Of a stretch of DNA of 64,000 nucleotides, positions 8,154 to 17,194 are shown piece after piece. The stretch covers positions 120,526 through 184,525 of the forward strand of contig JAWKZG010000014.1 in assembly GCA_041396125.1 (NCBI GenBank), given 5' to 3'. Every line of letters begins with the position of its first letter. Position 1 is the first letter of the stretch. The notes below the pieces were generated by a model, which did not search any database, was not told the origin of the DNA, and worked only from the letters and a program-made list of their open reading frames with translations. The position numbers and the translations under genes were made by a program. The DNA comes from JAWKZG01 sp041396125. Lineage in GTDB: Bacteria > Pseudomonadota > Gammaproteobacteria > Competibacterales > Competibacteraceae.

Positions 8154-9938
8154 ATGAAAATGACGACTGAGGAAGCCTTTGTTAAGGTCTTGCAAATGCA
8201 TGGCATTGAGCATGCCTTTGGTATTATCGGCTCCGCGATGATGCCGGTATCCGATTTGTTTCCGCAAGCCGGTATCAGCTTCTGGGATTGCGCGCACGAA
8301 ACCAATGCCGGGCTGATCTGTGACGGCTACACCCGCGCCACCGGCAAGATGGCCATGGCGATTGCCCAGAATGGCCCCGGTATCACGAATTTTGTCACTC
8401 CGATCAAAACCGCGTACTGGAATCATACCCCGATGCTGCTGGTGACGCCGCAGGCAGCCAACAAAACCATTGGCCAGGGTGGCTTCCAGGAAGTGGAGCA
8501 GATGGCGGTGTTTCGGGATATGGTCTGTTATCAGGAAGAAGTCCGCGATCCGTCCCGCATTGCCGAAGTGCTGAACCGGGTGATCGAGAAAGCCTGGCGC
8601 GGCTCGGCACCGGCCCAATGCAACGTGCCGCGGGATATGTGGACCCAGGTTATCGATATCGAACTGCCACAGATTGTGCGCCTGGAGCGCTCACCGGGTG
8701 GTGCAGAAAGTATCGCGCAGGCTGCCAAGCTGCTGTCAGAGGCAAAATTTCCGGTGATCCTGTCCGGTGCCGGCGTGGTGATCGGCGATGCGATCCCCGA
8801 GTGTGTGGCTCTGGCCGAGCGGCTGGATGCGCCGGTTTGTAGCGGTTATCAGCACAATGACAGTTTTCCCGGCTCGCATCCGCTGGCCTGTGGGCCGCTG
8901 GGCTATAACGGTTCCAAAGCGGCGATGGAGCTGATCGCCAAGGCGGATGTGGTATTGGCCCTGGGCACACGTCTCAATCCGTTTTCGACCCTGCCCGGTT
9001 ATGGCATTGATTACTGGCCGAAAGAGGCCCGGATTATTCAGGTTGACCTCAATCCCGACCGGATTGGCCTGACCAAAAAGATTTCCGTAGGCATTTGCGG
9101 TGATGCCAAAAAAGTTGCGCAACAATTACTCGAACAACTGGCTCCGAGTGCTGGCGATGCGGGGCGTGAGCAACGCAAAGCGCTGATTCATCAAACCAAA
9201 TCAGCCTGGTTGCAGGCCTTGAGTTCAATGGATCATGAAGAAGATGATCCCGGCACGACCTGGAACGAGCGTGCCCGCAAGCGCGATGCCGACCGGATGA
9301 GTCCGCGTATGGCGTGGCGGGCTATTCAGGCAGGTCTGCCCAAAGACGCGATCATTTCCAGCGATATCGGTAATAACTGCGCCATCGGTAATGCCTATCC
9401 GACCTTTGAAAAAGGCCGAAAATATCTCGCCCCCGGCCTGTTTGGGCCTTGCGGTTACGGCTTTCCGGCTATCATCGGTGCCAAAATCGGCTGTCCTGAC
9501 GTGCCGGTGGTCGGCTTCGCCGGAGACGGCGCGTTCGGTATTTCCATGAACGAAATGACCTCCATCGGGCGCGAGGAATGGCCGGGCATCACCATGGTGG
9601 TCTTCCGCAATTATCAGTGGGGCGCGGAAAAGCGCAATACGACATTGTGGTATCAGGATAATTTCGTCGGCACCGAACTCAACCCGGAATTCAGCTATGC
9701 AAGGGTCGCTGAGGCTTGCGGTTTGCGCGGTGTCTCGGTTACCACCCAAACCGAACTCACCGAAGCCCTGCAGACAGCCTGCAAAGCGCAAAACGAGGGC
9801 GTGACAACGTTTATTGAAGTTATCCTGAACCAGGAACTGGGCGAACCCTTCCGGCGCGATGCCATGAAAGCACCGGTAAAGGTTGCCGGCATTAACCGTG
9901 CCGATATGCGCCCTCAACAAGGCGCGCAAACAGACTGA
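8154..9938 (+). CDS. xsc: sulfoacetaldehyde acetyltransferase
   Basis: A 594-residue thiamine-diphosphate enzyme. The N-terminal half shows HAFGIIGSAMMPVSDLFP and CAHETNAGLICDGYTRATG; the C-terminal half has the TPP-binding GDGAFGISMNEM with the following NYQWGAEKRNT. The NYQWGAEK and FVGTELNPEF regions are characteristic of Xsc rather than acetolactate synthase. Xsc converts sulfoacetaldehyde and phosphate to acetyl phosphate and sulfite in taurine and other C2-sulfonate degradation. No phosphotransacetylase, taurine enzyme or sulfite exporter is seen nearby. The start is preceded by GAGGAG. A hairpin follows the stop. Confidence 0.93.
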   Translation: MKMTTEEAFVKVLQMHGIEHAFGIIGSAMMPVSDLFPQAGISFWDCAHETNAGLICDGYTRATGKMAMAIAQNGPGITNFVTPIKTAYWNHTPMLLVTPQAANKTIGQGGFQEVEQMAVFRDMVCYQEEVRDPSRIAEVLNRVIEKAWRGSAPAQCNVPRDMWTQVIDIELPQIVRLERSPGGAESIAQAAKLLSEAKFPVILSGAGVVIGDAIPECVALAERLDAPVCSGYQHNDSFPGSHPLACGPLGYNGSKAAMELIAKADVVLALGTRLNPFSTLPGYGIDYWPKEARIIQVDLNPDRIGLTKKISVGICGDAKKVAQQLLEQLAPSAGDAGREQRKALIHQTKSAWLQALSSMDHEEDDPGTTWNERARKRDADRMSPRMAWRAIQAGLPKDAIISSDIGNNCAIGNAYPTFEKGRKYLAPGLFGPCGYGFPAIIGAKIGCPDVPVVGFAGDGAFGISMNEMTSIGREEWPGITMVVFRNYQWGAEKRNTTLWYQDNFVGTELNPEFSYARVAEACGLRGVSVTTQTELTEALQTACKAQNEGVTTFIEVILNQELGEPFRRDAMKAPVKVAGINRADMRPQQGAQTD

Positions 9939-9954
9939 TCATCTGTTATTGAGT

Positions 9955-9975
9955 ACAGCCCGTTTAACGGGCTGT
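9955..9975 (+). terminator. hairpin after xsc
   Basis: A perfect inverted repeat (ACAGCCCG, loop TTTAA, CGGGCTGT) begins 17 bases after the xsc stop. It lacks a strong T-tract, so it may be a weak terminator or an mRNA-stabilising hairpin. Confidence 0.45.
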
Positions 9976-10017
9976 GCCAATAGTCTAAACGGTCGGCAAT
10001 GCTGCACTTTAATTGTT

Positions 10018-10178
10018 TGTCATTCCCGCGCAGGCGGGAATCCAGTGGCACTACACTCTTCACCATCATCTAAACTGTCGTCATTCCCGTGCAGGCAAGA
10101 GTCCCGAGCGAAACGCTGGGATTACGCTTCGCTTCATCACCAGCCTACTTCATCCCGGTCTACGCGGGCTTTTTTAAG
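10018..10178. repeat. REP-like dispersed repeats
   Basis: Two copies of a GTCATTCCCGyGCAGGCrr sequence occur at about 10019-10045 and 10078-10103, the first being a near-palindrome (CATTCCCGC...GCGGGAATCC). A weaker relative (CATCCCGGTCTACGCGGGC plus T-run) lies at about 10149-10177. Related copies occur at 21804-21827, around 22312, at 22527-22548 and at 63446-63471. The pattern is that of short interspersed palindromes common in proteobacterial intergenic DNA. Nothing else is seen in the 300-base gap after xsc. Confidence 0.6.
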
Positions 10179-10240
10179 GTGTACATCGTAAAATGACGCT
10201 TACTAAACTGGAAATGAATGAAAGGTTAAAACGGCTAATC

Positions 10241-10720
10241 TTAATCATTCAAATTTATTTTGGCTAACTGGAATGGGAGCAATTTCCTTTCATTATCTAG
10301 TGTCACAACCTCGAGTTCATGAAAGAGGCTGGCATTTAAATACTTGTAAGTCCATAGATAATTGAACTCGTGTTTTTCCGCCTCATATCTATCCGACACG
10401 ATAACTACTTTCAAAATCTTCGCCATACGGATTGCCATATAACAGAGCGCGCAAGGCTCTCCTGAAGCAATTAATGTTGCTCCTTTTAAAGAAAAGTCTT
10501 TTTCATTCTGTGACGCTTCTCTTATCGCCTGAATTTCAGCGTGTGCGGTACAATCCAGGTGCCTGGCGACTTGATTTACTCCTTTGCCAATAATCTCTCC
10601 ATTCTGGTTAACGATAATAGCTGCAAACGGCAAACCACCTGCCTTGACATTGCTAATAGCCAAATCAAGAACGTTTTCTCCACATTTTATGAGAAGTTCA
10701 TCAATAATATGGTCACACAT
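10241..10720 (-). CDS. CMP/dCMP-type or guanine-type nucleoside deaminase
   Basis: A zinc-dependent deaminase of the cytidine-deaminase-like fold: the first ligand/acid motif reads CTAHAEIQAI and the second GEPCALCYMAI, with FAAIIVNQNGEIIGKGVN upstream. The size (about 159 residues) and FNYLWTYKYL C-terminal part resemble small guanine deaminase/TadA relatives; the substrate cannot be decided. The ATG at 10720 overlaps the stop of the upstream azoreductase remnant (ATGTGTGA), suggesting former translational coupling; a longer start at 10801 would overlap that gene by about 90 bases. It is the only intact gene in an otherwise decayed stretch. Confidence 0.7.
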   Translation of the reverse strand: MCDHIIDELLIKCGENVLDLAISNVKAGGLPFAAIIVNQNGEIIGKGVNQVARHLDCTAHAEIQAIREASQNEKDFSLKGATLIASGEPCALCYMAIRMAKILKVVIVSDRYEAEKHEFNYLWTYKYLNASLFHELEVVTLDNERKLLPFQLAKINLND

Positions 10721-11417
10721 AGGCGATCTCATTGCTTGACGATAGAGCTGGGGTTGAAATACTAAGTTCTGCTGCAATACTTTCGGCTCGATTTTTTGCA
10801 TTGGCTACTGACATGCGATGTCTCTCGTCACCAAATTCTTGGTATTCAGAGGCAATCTCATACATTGTGTCCACCCCTAAATATTTACTCAGTGTCCGTA
10901 GGTGCGGTACCAAGTGACCAGAATCTTCTCGTATTGCGCCTTTTTCAAAACCAAACTCTCCGCTGGAGGTCACTATGATCAATGTCTTACCCGAGAGTAT
11001 AGGCCGCAACGGGAAGTCCCCTCGTGAGAGATCAAAATCAAACGTTTTGTTTATACGTACAATTTGATCAAACCACGCTTTTAGCTGAGCCGGCATACCG
11101 TAGTTATACATAGAGGAATCAATATAACATTGGCCGTTGCCATCATAGCCATCAGTTGATCTGATAGTGCCAGCCCTCTTTCTGCGCCGGGGTTCTTTCT
11201 TCTGTGGGTAAACACCGCGCCAATCCAATCAGGTAATGAAATCCGGTGGATTTCACGCCAACATCACGATAGATATATCGAGTTTTTCAGGCCGATTCTG
11301 TTTCCATATGTGTCAACAAATCGGAGAGCGATATTTTTCGATATGGAATCGTGATCCGGGTTTGGGTTGTTCGCAGCTCTAACGCTTGAATCTATGTGTA
11401 ATAATGCTCATGTTCAT
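10713..11417 (-). pseudogene. NAD(P)H oxidoreductase / azoreductase (AzoR-like), frameshifted
   Basis: The 3' two thirds read as a flavodoxin-like azoreductase: MYNYGMPAQLKAWFDQ, a GKTLIIVTSSGEFG segment, and SKYLGVDTMYEIASEYQEFG. The 5' part continues in other frames: YRDVGVKSTGF..., DWRGVYPQ and TPAQKEG are recognisable pieces, and NNPNPDHDSISKNIALRF lies further upstream, so at least two frameshifts separate the start (about 11417) from the conserved core. AzoR enzymes reduce quinones and azo dyes with FMN. It is divergent from a LysR pseudogene, the usual arrangement for a regulated oxidoreductase, so regulator and target both decayed. Confidence 0.7.
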
Positions 11418-11549
11418 TACCTTAGTTGATTAATGACAGGCGCTATTTTGTAAGTCTGTATAGAATAGTACAAACGAAAAAGTTACACTTACAGATGAAT
11501 TTAAATCATCTATGCTATCGATGATTAGTGGTTAGTTTGGAGATTAAGT

Positions 11550-12391
11550 ATGCAGGTATCGTTACAGGCGCTGAAAGCCTTTGAGTCGGCTGCCCGTCAG
11601 GGAAGTTTTAAGTTGGCTGCAGAAGAACTTTCGCTGACGCCCACAGCCATTTCACACCACATTAGCAACCTGGAAAGTCGGTTAAATGTGAATTGTTTCA
11701 TCGACTGGGAAGGCGGATATCACTAACCGGAACAGGTATCAGATTAGCTAAAGCAACCGGACGGATTTCCGGAAAATCTGACAACGCTTTGGAAGAGGTG
11801 ATGAAGGCTGGCAGTGCGGTCAGGGTGACGACGACATCATCATTAGCAGCTATGGTGCTAATCCCTTCCCAGCATGAATTTGAACAAGCTAACCCTGATA
11901 TTTCTATGGAAATATCGACCGGCGAGTCGGTCGATAGCCAATCATATATCATTCCAATTCGGTCTTGGTGATGCCTTCAGTCGCTGAGGATTCTTGATGT
12001 CATTAGATCTGAGTCATTCGAATGTATTTGGTGCTTATAATGACGTCTCCTTCTTGGCCTAATGAACCCATAACCTCTTTTACAACGGAGGAAAAATAAA
12101 TCGTTACCGGATCCCTCCACTAGGCGCTTGGCTGGAAAAAATGGGCTGATGGGTCTAATATTAAACTCAAAATTTGGATCAAAGAGCGATCCAGCAGGCT
12201 ATGGCAGGAAACGGACTTGTGTTCTGTTCCAGACGCTGACTAAAAGGCTGTTAAAATCTAACCTTCTACAACAATTTGAAACTCGATCAGTCTAATCAGA
12301 CTTTTGCTATTACATACCAAATAAAGACAGCTTCGAAACTAGAAGTGCAGCCAGATTTATACATTGGATCGAAGATATTTTGAACCAATAA
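11550..12391 (+). pseudogene. LysR-family transcriptional regulator, multiply frameshifted
   Basis: The ATG at 11550 opens a LysR helix-turn-helix (FESAARQGSFKLAAEELSLT, then PTAISHHISNLESRL). Near 11690 the frame shifts, and the next frame continues LFHRLGRRISLTGTGIRLAKA and the start of the effector domain up to about 11970. Further downstream other frames give family-like pieces (AGNGLVFCSRR, LLKSNLLQQFETRS, YYIPNKDSFETRSAARFIHW) to a TAA at 12389-12391. The gene is a full-length LysR that has accumulated several indels and at least one stop. It is divergent from the azoreductase pseudogene. Confidence 0.75.
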
Positions 12392-12559
12392 TTCGTGCGG
12401 GCACTTCTGGCTAACTGAGTATCCTCTAAAGCAAAATACCTGCATAACAAGTTGCAGCACACGGAAAAATTACTCGCTGCGCTCCCACTTCCAGAGCGTG
12501 GCAGAAACACCAACCGCTCGCAATGAGCGGCCTAGGGTGAATGTTTCGAGGACAGGCAG

Positions 12560-13162
12560 CTAGGAGTTATTAATCGGTGACAAGAGCTCAAGTCCATTAA
12601 GAGGCCCATTAAGCTCCATCAGACGTCCTGCAACAGCCAAAGAGCCGAGCGCAATTGGATGTAAGCCAAGTTCACCGATGAGTGTTTCTACAGTTGCCAC
12701 TGCCGAGGGATCATCGCCCGCCAAAATAGAACACGTCTAACACTCGGCTCATGCGGTGCAAAGATTTTCAAAAGGCAGTGTGTTAAATGCCTTTACGGTG
12801 CGAGTGACGGTGCGAGCCTGGAAACAATCTCGCTACCCGAGTCGCCCTTTAAATCACCGACACGATAATCTGGTGCGTAGCTGAGAAATATATTGGTTGT
12901 GATCACTAGAATATGTCCACCCCAATCCCTTTCCGGGTGAGCATCCGCACTTTAAGCCAAGGAACTGCAAGGAAAAACAATGTCACGTTTGCAGGCTTCG
13001 GTAACTGACGCGGCGGTTAATCGATCATCTATATCCGCCAGTCGGTCTTGCAAACTTTCGCGCCCGCGGCTGTTAGCCACCAGCACTTCGGGGGCTGACG
13101 GCGACGAACTGGGTCGCCAGTGTACGCCCAATTGTGGATGCGCCAATAATTCCAATCTTCAT
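12560..13162 (-). pseudogene. NADPH-dependent F420-reductase-like protein, frameshifted
   Basis: Reading the minus strand from an ATG at 13162 (GGAG eight bases upstream) gives MKIGIIGASTIGRTLATQFV, a Rossmann GxGxxG-like start. After a shift, EVLVANSRGRESLQDRLADI and ACKRDIVF follow; then VKAFNTLPFENL and finally AGDDPSAVATVETLIGELG and LAVAGRLMELNGPLNGLELL to a TAG at 12560-12562. These are N-terminal, middle and C-terminal blocks of the F420-dependent NADP reductase-like family in at least three frames, so the gene is dead. About 170 bases between it and the LysR pseudogene hold nothing recognisable. Confidence 0.75.
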
Positions 13163-13307
13163 GGCATATTCTCCAAAAAATCAATGATAGTAAGCGGGGA
13201 TTTCAGGCTTTCGCTGAACGCCGCCCCTCCTTTTTGTCGGTGGGGCGGTTGCCTTCCATTTATGTTTCACGCAGACCAAAAACAGTGGTTTGCCTGGACG
13301 ACAGCGA

Positions 13308-14057
13308 TCAGATTTGATTCATTCCGCCGTCGACAAACAGCTCAATCCCGTTGATAAAACTGGCGTCATCGGATGCGAGGAACAGCACGGCATTAGCAAT
13401 GTCTCGGGGTTGACCGATACGGTTAGCAGGGATTTGTTCAATCAAAGCGTTCTTGATGCCCGCGGCCTGTTCACCGCCACCGAACAGATCGTCGAGGCCG
13501 GCAGTGTCAGTCAAACCAGGGCTGACAACATTGACACGGATATTCCGATCCTTGAGGTCCAGAATCCAACTACGGGCAAAGTTGCGCACAGCGGCTTTGG
13601 ACGCAGAATAGACGCTGAAATTCGCAGTGCCCGCAGTGCCCGTGGTGGAAGATGTCAAAATGATTGAGGCACCGTCTCGCAGCAGTGGCAAAGCCTTTTG
13701 AACCGTGAACAGCGTACCCTTCACATTGGCGTCGAACGTCTTCTGATAGTGCGCTTCGGTGATCGCGCCAAGGGGTAGCAGCTCGCCGCCACCGGCATTG
13801 GCGAACAGTACGTCGATTTGTGAATGACGTTGCTGAACAACATCGTAAAGCTGATCGAGATCTTCAAGATTGGCCGAATCACAGCGCACGCCGGTGACAT
13901 CACCACCGATCGCCTTTACCGCAGCGTCAAGCGATGCCTGGCGCCGTCCTGTAATAAACACTGATGCACCCTGGGAAGCGAACGCTTTAGCCGTGGCCAG
14001 ACCTATACCGCTGGTGCCTCCGGTGACGATGACGACTTTGTTTTCAAAATTACTCAT
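13308..14057 (-). CDS. SDR-family NAD(P)-dependent oxidoreductase
   Basis: A 249-residue classical short-chain dehydrogenase: the cofactor motif TGGTSGIG near residue 12, FANAGGG near 87, the catalytic serine in ILTSSTTG near 136 and the YSASK tyrosine/lysine pair near 151, with a C-terminal FINGIELFVDGG. The GRR after the second strand suggests NADP preference. It is divergent from a LysR gene that starts 115 bases away, the common arrangement in which the regulator controls the SDR. Substrate unknown. Unlike the neighbours at 10.7-13.2 kb it is intact. Confidence 0.88.
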   Translation of the reverse strand: MSNFENKVVIVTGGTSGIGLATAKAFASQGASVFITGRRQASLDAAVKAIGGDVTGVRCDSANLEDLDQLYDVVQQRHSQIDVLFANAGGGELLPLGAITEAHYQKTFDANVKGTLFTVQKALPLLRDGASIILTSSTTGTAGTANFSVYSASKAAVRNFARSWILDLKDRNIRVNVVSPGLTDTAGLDDLFGGGEQAAGIKNALIEQIPANRIGQPRDIANAVLFLASDDASFINGIELFVDGGMNQI

Positions 14058-14172
14058 GGCCTATCTCCTGATTGTTGGGCAAGACCGCCTTGCCACGTAA
14101 GATCAGCTTACATTTGGAACAAAAAGTGTTGTAGTAGGCAAAAATGGTGTGAAGCGTTCTATAATTAGAACG

Positions 14173-15099
14173 ATGAAAACGGATTTAAATGATTTTGCTT
14201 ATTTTGCTGAGGTCGTAACTCATGGTGGGTTTGCGGCAGCTTCGCGTGCCCTGAAAGAACCCAAATCCAAGTTGAGCCGGCGCGTTGCCCGGCTTGAGGA
14301 GCGCCTGGGGCTTCGACTCATTGAGCGTTCCAGTCGTCGTTTTCGCGTGACCGACGTCGGGCGCTTGTTCTTTGAGCGCTGCAAGGCCATTCAATTGGAA
14401 GCAGAGCAGGCAGAAGCCCTGGTGGCAGAGGCGCAGTCTGAACCGCATGGGCGTATTCGCTTCAGTTGTCCCACCGGTATGATTGAAGTCATCTCAGATT
14501 TGGTGCAAAGCTATTTGCACCGATACCCCAAAGTGCGTTTGCAATTGCTGGCGACCGACAGGCCGGTCGATCTCATCGAGGAGCGAATTGATTTGGCGTT
14601 ACGGGTTCGCGTCGCGTTGACCAGTGATGCTGAATTAACAATGCGCAGCCTTGGTAGATCAACGCGTATCCTGGTTGCGAGACCGGAGCTGGCAAATCAA
14701 TTGCGCACCCCTGAGCAATTAGCGCAACGCTCAATATTGGCAACGAATGACATAGATAGTGAAACTGAGTGGACCCTTGAGAGCCAAGATGGAAAAACCA
14801 TGACATTACGTCATGAAGCTCGATTCGGTTGTGGTGACATGACCGCTGTGCGTGACGCAGCAATGGCTGGATTGGGTGTGGCGCTTTTGCCTTATCATGT
14901 ATGCCGGAAGTCCATGAGTGAGGGACAACTCACTCGGGTGTTGCCGGAATGGCGTGGGCAGCAAGGCCTCGTGCATCTTGTTTTTACCACTCGGCGCGGC
15001 TTACCACCATCGGTGCGAGCTCTGATTGACCTTCTTGCTGCGAGATTTCCAGACGATATTTTGGATGCTCCCGAAGCAGAAAGCCATAGTGCCGTATAG
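14173..15099 (+). CDS. LysR-family transcriptional regulator
   Basis: A 308-residue LysR protein with winged helix-turn-helix DLNDFAYFAEVVTHGGFAAA then SKLSRRVARLEERLGLRLIE, and a substrate-binding-like effector domain from about residue 90. The ATG at 14173 starts eight codons inside a longer frame (14149) and gives the standard family N-terminus, so it is preferred. LysR regulators bind the shared intergenic region and respond to a small ligand; here the divergent SDR gene is the obvious target. The protein is intact. Confidence 0.88.
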   Translation: MKTDLNDFAYFAEVVTHGGFAAASRALKEPKSKLSRRVARLEERLGLRLIERSSRRFRVTDVGRLFFERCKAIQLEAEQAEALVAEAQSEPHGRIRFSCPTGMIEVISDLVQSYLHRYPKVRLQLLATDRPVDLIEERIDLALRVRVALTSDAELTMRSLGRSTRILVARPELANQLRTPEQLAQRSILATNDIDSETEWTLESQDGKTMTLRHEARFGCGDMTAVRDAAMAGLGVALLPYHVCRKSMSEGQLTRVLPEWRGQQGLVHLVFTTRRGLPPSVRALIDLLAARFPDDILDAPEAESHSAV

Positions 15100-15257
15100 C
15101 GTGGAAACCAATCGTAATACGCATGTGTTTTGTACATTATCGTACAACCAGCCCTTTCAAGGTGAAAAAATACAACATTAAAACAATAGCTTGCAACATT
15201 ACTTATAACCTGACTAGTTTGACTAGCAGCTTCCCAAACAATCAGAATATTGGTATA

Positions 15258-15428
15258 TCAAGCAGTTACGATGGCGCAATTTGAGTCATCTTGAAAGTGC
15301 TGCTGATGTAACTCACAGGTATCATCGTTTCCCGAGTTTTCTGTAAATCCGATATCTGGGAAGAAGGATTTTGCAATAGAGAAGCCTTTGCCGCTTGGAA
15401 CGAATGGCTTCAGGCTGGTTAGTTTCAT
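15258..15428 (-). pseudogene. VOC/glyoxalase-superfamily N-terminal fragment
   Basis: A 56-codon reading frame starts MKLTSLKPFVPSGKGFSIAK and continues FFPDIGFTENS and a TCELHQQHFQ segment, which resembles the first beta-alpha-beta module of small glyoxalase/bleomycin-resistance-fold proteins often seen as integron cassettes. The frame then ends. Only this N-terminal piece is present and it lies behind the degraded integrase end of array A, so it is likely a stranded fragment. The 150 bases before it hold nothing recognisable. Confidence 0.4.
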
Positions 15429-15454
15429 GATGGTTTACTTTTTTTTGCTGACAT

Positions 15455-15528
15455 CTGATTTTAATGTAATCGTCCTGATACGAATCCGTTAACGATACCT
15501 GATCGAGTGATTTGGGTGACTTATTCGT
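15455..15528 (-). pseudogene. integron integrase N-terminal remnant (copy A)
   Basis: The minus strand directly behind the attI-like site A reads NKSPKSLDQVS in the place and frame where copy B (53.8 kb) reads MNKLPILLDQVRHRIRVKHY; the DNA remains alignable for roughly 50-70 bases (shared GATCAGGT/GACCAGGT and GTATCGT/GTTCGTC words), then similarity is lost. The start codon is ACG instead of ATG. This is the last trace of an intI gene at the head of array A. Confidence 0.5.
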
Positions 15529-15667
15529 CCGGAAAATTTTAGGTACGTATAAAATTTATGTGAATTTTATCTTTCTGAATTTTATTGCTTTTATTGCTTT
15601 TATTGCTGGGTGTTGACATTAGAAATTATGGGGGTCTATTTTGGCGTCTGTCTAAATTTAGTTCGTC
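15529..15667 (+). other. attI: attI-like integron recombination site A, with candidate cassette promoter
   Basis: This segment is related to 53795-53924 over about 140 bases, ending in a shared block GCGTCTGTCTAAATTTAGTT, after which the two sequences diverge completely. Divergence starts exactly at G^TT (15661-15663), the recombination point of a simple integron site. The core GTTCGTC at 15661-15667 is the reverse complement of the core GACGAAC closing the first cassette (16836-16842), which fixes the junction. TTGACA (15613-15618) and TATTTT (15637-15642) with 18 bases between them form a candidate promoter reading into the cassettes and are conserved in copy B. Confidence 0.75.
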
Positions 15668-15689
15668 GCCATCAGAGAAAATCAGTAAG

Positions 15690-16825
15690 GTGACAAATTT
15701 AGGGTTTTCATCTCATACGCATGGGACCATAGCCGCGACTGGGTATTGGCTCTTGCAGAGCGGCTTCGCAATGATGGAATCGACATTGTGCTCGATCAAT
15801 GGGAAACGGTTCCCGGCGATATGCTGCCCAAGTTCATGGAATCCGCAGTTCGTGAAAGCGACTACGTGCTTGTTGTCTGCACTCCTTCGTATAAGAAGAA
15901 ATCGGATGATCGAACAGGTGGAGTCGGCTACGAAGGGGACATCATGACCGCAGAGGTCTTCGCTCTCGAAAAGCGAGCGAAGTTTATCCCACTCCTCCGC
16001 GAAGGTGACTGGCGAGCGGCGTCACCGAGTTGGCTGCTGGGAGCCTATTATCTCGACCTGCGAGGGGAGCAATACTCAAGTGACACTTATGGCGAATTGC
16101 TTGACCTTTTGCTGGGGCGTCGCAAGAAGGCGCCTGACCTGGGGACGTCTCGACCATCCTGGGCTGAGCTAAGTCCGATTGAAATCGTGCAAATTCCCCT
16201 CTCTAGCGAACTCCCTCAATTCTCCAAGGACGGATGGCTTACGCTTATAGCTCACGCATTGGCTAAGACGTTTAGTGACCAGCCAACCACGCGATTCGTC
16301 GGACTGCTATCGCAACGGATCGTCGAACGAGATGGCAACGAGTTCACGGTGGTATCTATGACTGCACCGTTTTCCAGATTCCTGAAAAGCTATAAACTCT
16401 CAATCTCGTCGCTGATGGAGGCTTCGCTAAGGCGGGACAGACCGGCAATGGAGGAACAGAAGGCAGACCTTGCTGATACGCTTTCGAAGTGGCGATACCG
16501 AGTAGAAGTGGGATGCGGCGAATCCTGGACGGCAAATCAGTTTGTTGTGGATGCTGAAACGAAGCTCATCGAAGTCACACCTGCCACTCTGGATACAAAG
16601 CAAAAGAAATTTTGGCGACCAAAGTCGACCAGCGAAGTTCTTGCTTTGATTGCGCATCTGAGTAATCCAATTGTTCAAATGAACATTGATGGTCTGTTAG
16701 AAGATCCGAGGTTGACTGATTTGGTGAAAGACCTTTTAGATCATAAATACGTCAATATGGATCGCCTCCATGTGGCTTTGTCAAATCCTGAACAGTGGGA
16801 GTACTCTGGTGATGAGGACGTTTAG
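15690..16825 (+). pseudogene. SEFIR/TIR-domain protein (cassette A1), frameshift near start
   Basis: The main frame encodes an N-terminal SEFIR/TIR domain: RVFISYAWDHSRDWVLALAE, GIDIVLDQWETVPGDMLP, ESDYVLVVCTPSY and GGVGYEGDIMTAEVF, followed by about 250 residues without a recognised domain. The frame upstream of RVFISY hits a TAA with no start codon, while a GTG at 15690 in the neighbouring frame would encode V-T-K-F-R-V-F-I-S-Y if one base were restored in ACAAATTT. So a one-base loss, or a consensus error, separates start and body; a TTG at 15746 would cut off the first strand. SEFIR/TIR domains often act as NAD-consuming or signalling modules in bacterial immunity. It is the first cassette after attI. 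Confidence 0.7.
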
Positions 16826-16835
16826 AGAAATGAGT

Positions 16836-16925
16836 GACGAACAAAGCCGTGCACCGGAGCACCCATTCACGCGGTTCATGAATTCAAACTCTTCCGTTCG
16901 TGCCCGGTGACGGCAGACGTTAGGC
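16836..16925 (+). other. attC: attC site of cassette A1
   Basis: The site opens with GACGAAC and closes with GTTAGGC. Inside, GCCGTGCACCGG and CCGGTGACGGC pair with one extra-helical base, the hallmark of attC. GACGAAC is the reverse complement of the GTTCGTC at the start of this cassette. Confidence 0.8.
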
Positions 16926-16969
16926 TTGCGTCGAGAAAATCAATCAAACTTCAATAAAGGAAAAGAATT

Positions 16970-17179
16970 ATGGCAACAACCATGTTTTTTGAAGAGCTCG
17001 TTAAGTGCCAGGGCGGAAAAGAAGAAATGGATATAGAATTCGGTCGATCCTCATTTTACGAAGAGGATAGTATATATCTGAAGGTGGATGGAAAGTCCAT
17101 AGTAATGGACCGAGCGACCGCCAAGAAATTTGTAGAGGCCGCCTCTGGAGTTGGTCACTATTTTGGTTTTATTGACTAG
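16970..17179 (+). CDS. hypothetical protein (cassette A2, first gene)
   Basis: A 69-residue acidic protein starting MATTMFFEELVKCQGGKEEM behind an AAAGGA ribosome site. It ends VGHYFGFID. No family is recognised; there is no signal peptide or membrane segment. It is followed 15 bases later by a DUF1488-like gene, so this cassette carries two genes, which is uncommon. It sits directly after the attC of the SEFIR cassette. Confidence 0.6.
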   Translation: MATTMFFEELVKCQGGKEEMDIEFGRSSFYEEDSIYLKVDGKSIVMDRATAKKFVEAASGVGHYFGFID

Positions 17180-17194
17180 ATACTGGGATTATAA

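Noticed and set aside
15585..15947. A 120-codon frame starting inside the attI A region
   Set aside because: It is out of frame with the SEFIR/TIR domain; only the few codons after the GTG at 15690 are likely to be the true start of that gene.
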